From Bacteroidales bacterium (lineage in GTDB: Bacteria > Bacteroidota > Bacteroidia > Bacteroidales > Bacteroidaceae), in the NCBI GenBank assembly GCA_004557035.1, contig SFFB01000001.1, positions 1 to 64,000 on the forward strand: a DNA stretch of 64,000 nt. Reading direction: 5' to 3'. This document shows positions 62,800 to 64,000 of the stretch, in pieces. The translations under genes and the position numbers were made by a program. The notes beneath the pieces were generated by a model. It saw only the letters and a list, made by a program, of their open reading frames with translations. It made no database searches and had not been told where the DNA came from. Position 1 is the first letter of the stretch. Every line of letters starts with the position of its first letter.

Positions 62800-63231
62800 T
62801 TAGAAGACCAAATCAGAGAGGTCCGGCTTGGCCGATTGGGCATAGCCTTCAGGCTCTTCGGCAACAGTGTGATGACCATATTGCGGCTCACTGTCGACAT
62901 AGCCTGTCTGGCGGCGCGAGTAGTCATAAGAGCGGCGCGGACAATTGTCGAAAGTGTATTGTGCCGCGTCGGCAAAAGCGTTCATAAAGTTTTCAAGGTC
63001 TTCGCGATAAAGGAAAATCTTGTGTTTTTCAAACATCGGTCGCTCCTCTTCGGTGCCTTCCTTGATTTTCTTGCTCTCTGTGATAGAAATGTAGAGTTCG
63101 TTGTGGCGGTCTTGCTTGACATCGATATAATAAATACGCTTGCCAGCCTTGACCGTTTTAGAAAAAAGAATATCGCTTTCGCCGGTACCCTTGCTAAAAT
63201 CACCAACTACTTTGTTGAGAAAAATTGCCAT
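62800..63231 (-). CDS. DUF3276 / PUR-domain protein
   Basis: 143 aa. The PUR-like core is DILFSKTVKAGKRIYYIDVKQDRHNELYISITESKKI (about 20-57), and HKIFLYREDLENFMNAFADAAQYTFD (about 70-95). The C-terminal tail is disordered and Tyr/Gln-rich. PUR-repeat proteins bind single-stranded DNA or RNA; the bacterial DUF3276 role is not settled. It is a single gene, divergent from the carboxyltransferase gene at 63749. Confidence 0.85.
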   Translation of the reverse strand: MAIFLNKVVGDFSKGTGESDILFSKTVKAGKRIYYIDVKQDRHNELYISITESKKIKEGTEEERPMFEKHKIFLYREDLENFMNAFADAAQYTFDNCPRRSYDYSRRQTGYVDSEPQYGHHTVAEEPEGYAQSAKPDLSDLVF

Positions 63232-63658
63232 ATAAGTTATATTATTGGATAGCCACCGCCAGACTTGAACAAATCATACAACCTCTGCGGCCTATCTCAT
63301 TCTTATTCGGCGCAAATTTGCAAAAAAATCTTCGAAATGCGCAACAAACGGCGAAAAATCCGCAGTTGCGCTGCGGTTTTTTCTACAAAAATCACCATTC
63401 TGTTCTTTATATAATAATATAGGTATATGGTGAGCCGTGGCGAATGAAGTGATCTTGAGGCATAGTCTTGGCGGCCACATCGACTGTTCACGACTCGCCG
63501 GGACACACTTGGGCGACCTTATCCACACCAAGACACGGACCAGCCTCTGAAACGATTGCTTGCGCGCCCCTCGCCCTCCGACTCACCCAATAGCTAAAGA
63601 GCCGGCCAACGAAATAAGCTAAATTGGAGCAAAACATAAATATTACAAAGAAAAGTAT
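63232..63658. other. Intergenic region between DUF3276 and the carboxyltransferase gene
   Basis: About 430 bp. It holds a GCAAATTTGC palindrome near 63312, possibly the DUF3276 promoter on the reverse strand, and a small CCGCAG/CTGCGG hairpin with a T-run (63360-63382). A 75-codon reverse ORF over 63488-63715 is hydrophobic but overlaps the promoter and is unconvincing. Confidence 0.4.
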
Positions 63659-63666
63659 TACTTTTG
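63659..63666 (+). promoter_or_regulatory. Promoter -7 box of the carboxyltransferase gene
   Basis: TACTTTTG fits TAnnTTTG, about 83 bp before the start. Confidence 0.6.
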
Positions 63667-63748
63667 CAGCATAATTGCTCAAAACCTCACATTTTGAGCA
63701 AGAGAAAAACAGCATTTATCTCTGACACATTAAACATACCACGTATTT

Positions 63749-64000
63749 ATGACAGCAAAGCGTAAAATCCAATTCAGCCTGCTCTACCGCGACATGTTCC
63801 AGAGTAGCGGCAAATTCCAACCGCGCAAAGACCAGCTCGAACGTATTGCTCCGGTCATCATAAAGATGGGCTGCTTCGCCCGCGTAGAAACCAACGGTGG
63901 CGCCTTCGAACAGGTGAACCTGCTCTATGGCGAAAACCCCAACCAGGCCGTACGCGCCTTCACCAAACCCTTCAACGAAGTGGGCATCAAGACCCACATG
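63749..64000 (+). CDS. oadA: Biotin-dependent carboxyltransferase (oxaloacetate decarboxylase alpha / pyruvate carboxylase B type), 5' part
   Basis: Only the first 84 codons are in the window and the frame is open to the edge. It starts MTAKRKIQFSLLYRDMFQSSGKFQPR. MGCFARVETNGGAFEQVNLLYGENP and FTKPFNEVGIKTHM are the HMG-CoA-lyase-like carboxyltransferase start of OadA/PycB proteins. The reaction is carboxyl transfer between oxaloacetate/pyruvate and biotin. Decarboxylase versus carboxylase depends on the missing part and neighbours. Confidence 0.8.
   Translation, partial: MTAKRKIQFSLLYRDMFQSSGKFQPRKDQLERIAPVIIKMGCFARVETNGGAFEQVNLLYGENPNQAVRAFTKPFNEVGIKTHM

Noticed and set aside
63488..63715. 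75-codon hydrophobic reverse ORF
   Set aside because: It overlaps the promoter of the carboxyltransferase gene and has no conserved motif.

Overview
The window reads as chromosomal DNA of a Bacteroidales bacterium, most likely Prevotellaceae or a close relative. The main reasons are a SusC/SusD-type outer-membrane locus, a short primary sigma factor of 286 residues, many promoters with the TAnnTTTG -7 box that this sigma class reads, glycine-lipid genes (glsA/glsB), a type B L31, DUF4834, DUF4296 and DUF3276 genes, an arginine operon in the Bacteroidetes order, and a 55-residue peptide starting MKKYIQP next to the end of a lost secreted protein. I see no prophage, CRISPR array, rRNA operon or intact insertion sequence. 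Assignments come from reading motifs; no database search was run.

Layout. 0-7 kb: pyruvate formate-lyase (no activase beside it), a nested-palindrome mosaic, the glsA-glsB membrane lipid pair, superoxide dismutase and a rhamnose-mutarotase-like gene. 7-16.3 kb: an outer-membrane uptake locus with a SusC transporter, a SusD partner broken by a frameshift with an apparent internal deletion, two lipoproteins (one resembling SusCD-associated metallohydrolases but without HExxH, one with a FISUMP domain), then a double-thioredoxin protein behind a terminator. 16.3-18.9 kb: efp, DUF4834 and the phosphatidylethanolamine pair pssA-psd. 19.6-26.2 kb: ileS, a DksA-like protein without its zinc ligands, lspA, a DUF4296 lipoprotein, a small ORF and a small outer-membrane barrel. 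26.4-32.6 kb: mazG, an EamA permease, lptB, an S9 peptidase and a GH25 lysozyme in one tight run.

32.6-34.2 kb is a decayed region: a repeat, a 55-aa peptide gene, the last 53 codons of a lost protein, an orphan promoter and tRNA-Pro. 34.2-38.8 kb: argR, a GNAT gene, argG, argC and argD. 39.3-42.2 kb: rpmE2, a Gfo/Idh/MocA enzyme, tRNA-Lys and an RsiV-like lipoprotein. 42.2-49.4 kb: a UvrD/PcrA helicase, a small lipoprotein, a TrmN6-type methyltransferase, a LysM/M23 envelope peptidase, a DUF1573 protein and exonuclease III. 49.4-55.3 kb: sppA, lpxK, purine nucleoside phosphorylase, an EamA permease and an LrgA/LrgB pair. 55.3-59.3 kb, reverse strand: rpoD, rny, zapA, a coiled-coil partner and a conserved unknown. 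60-64 kb: a Pit phosphate transporter with a PhoU-like tail, a DUF3276/PUR protein and the start of a biotin-dependent carboxyltransferase gene.

The least explained content is intergenic. One composite element of about 145-175 bp occurs five times. It carries ATAAGGACAG motifs at 21-22 bp spacing, then a GC-rich hairpin, then a tail ending near AAAAGACAAAA. A second element of about 106-110 bp, opening with a hairpin on GTGATTGG and closing with GTGTGATTGGGAAAAAGG, occurs three times. Both look like dispersed families with a common architecture and no coding capacity. I do not recognise either as a described family.
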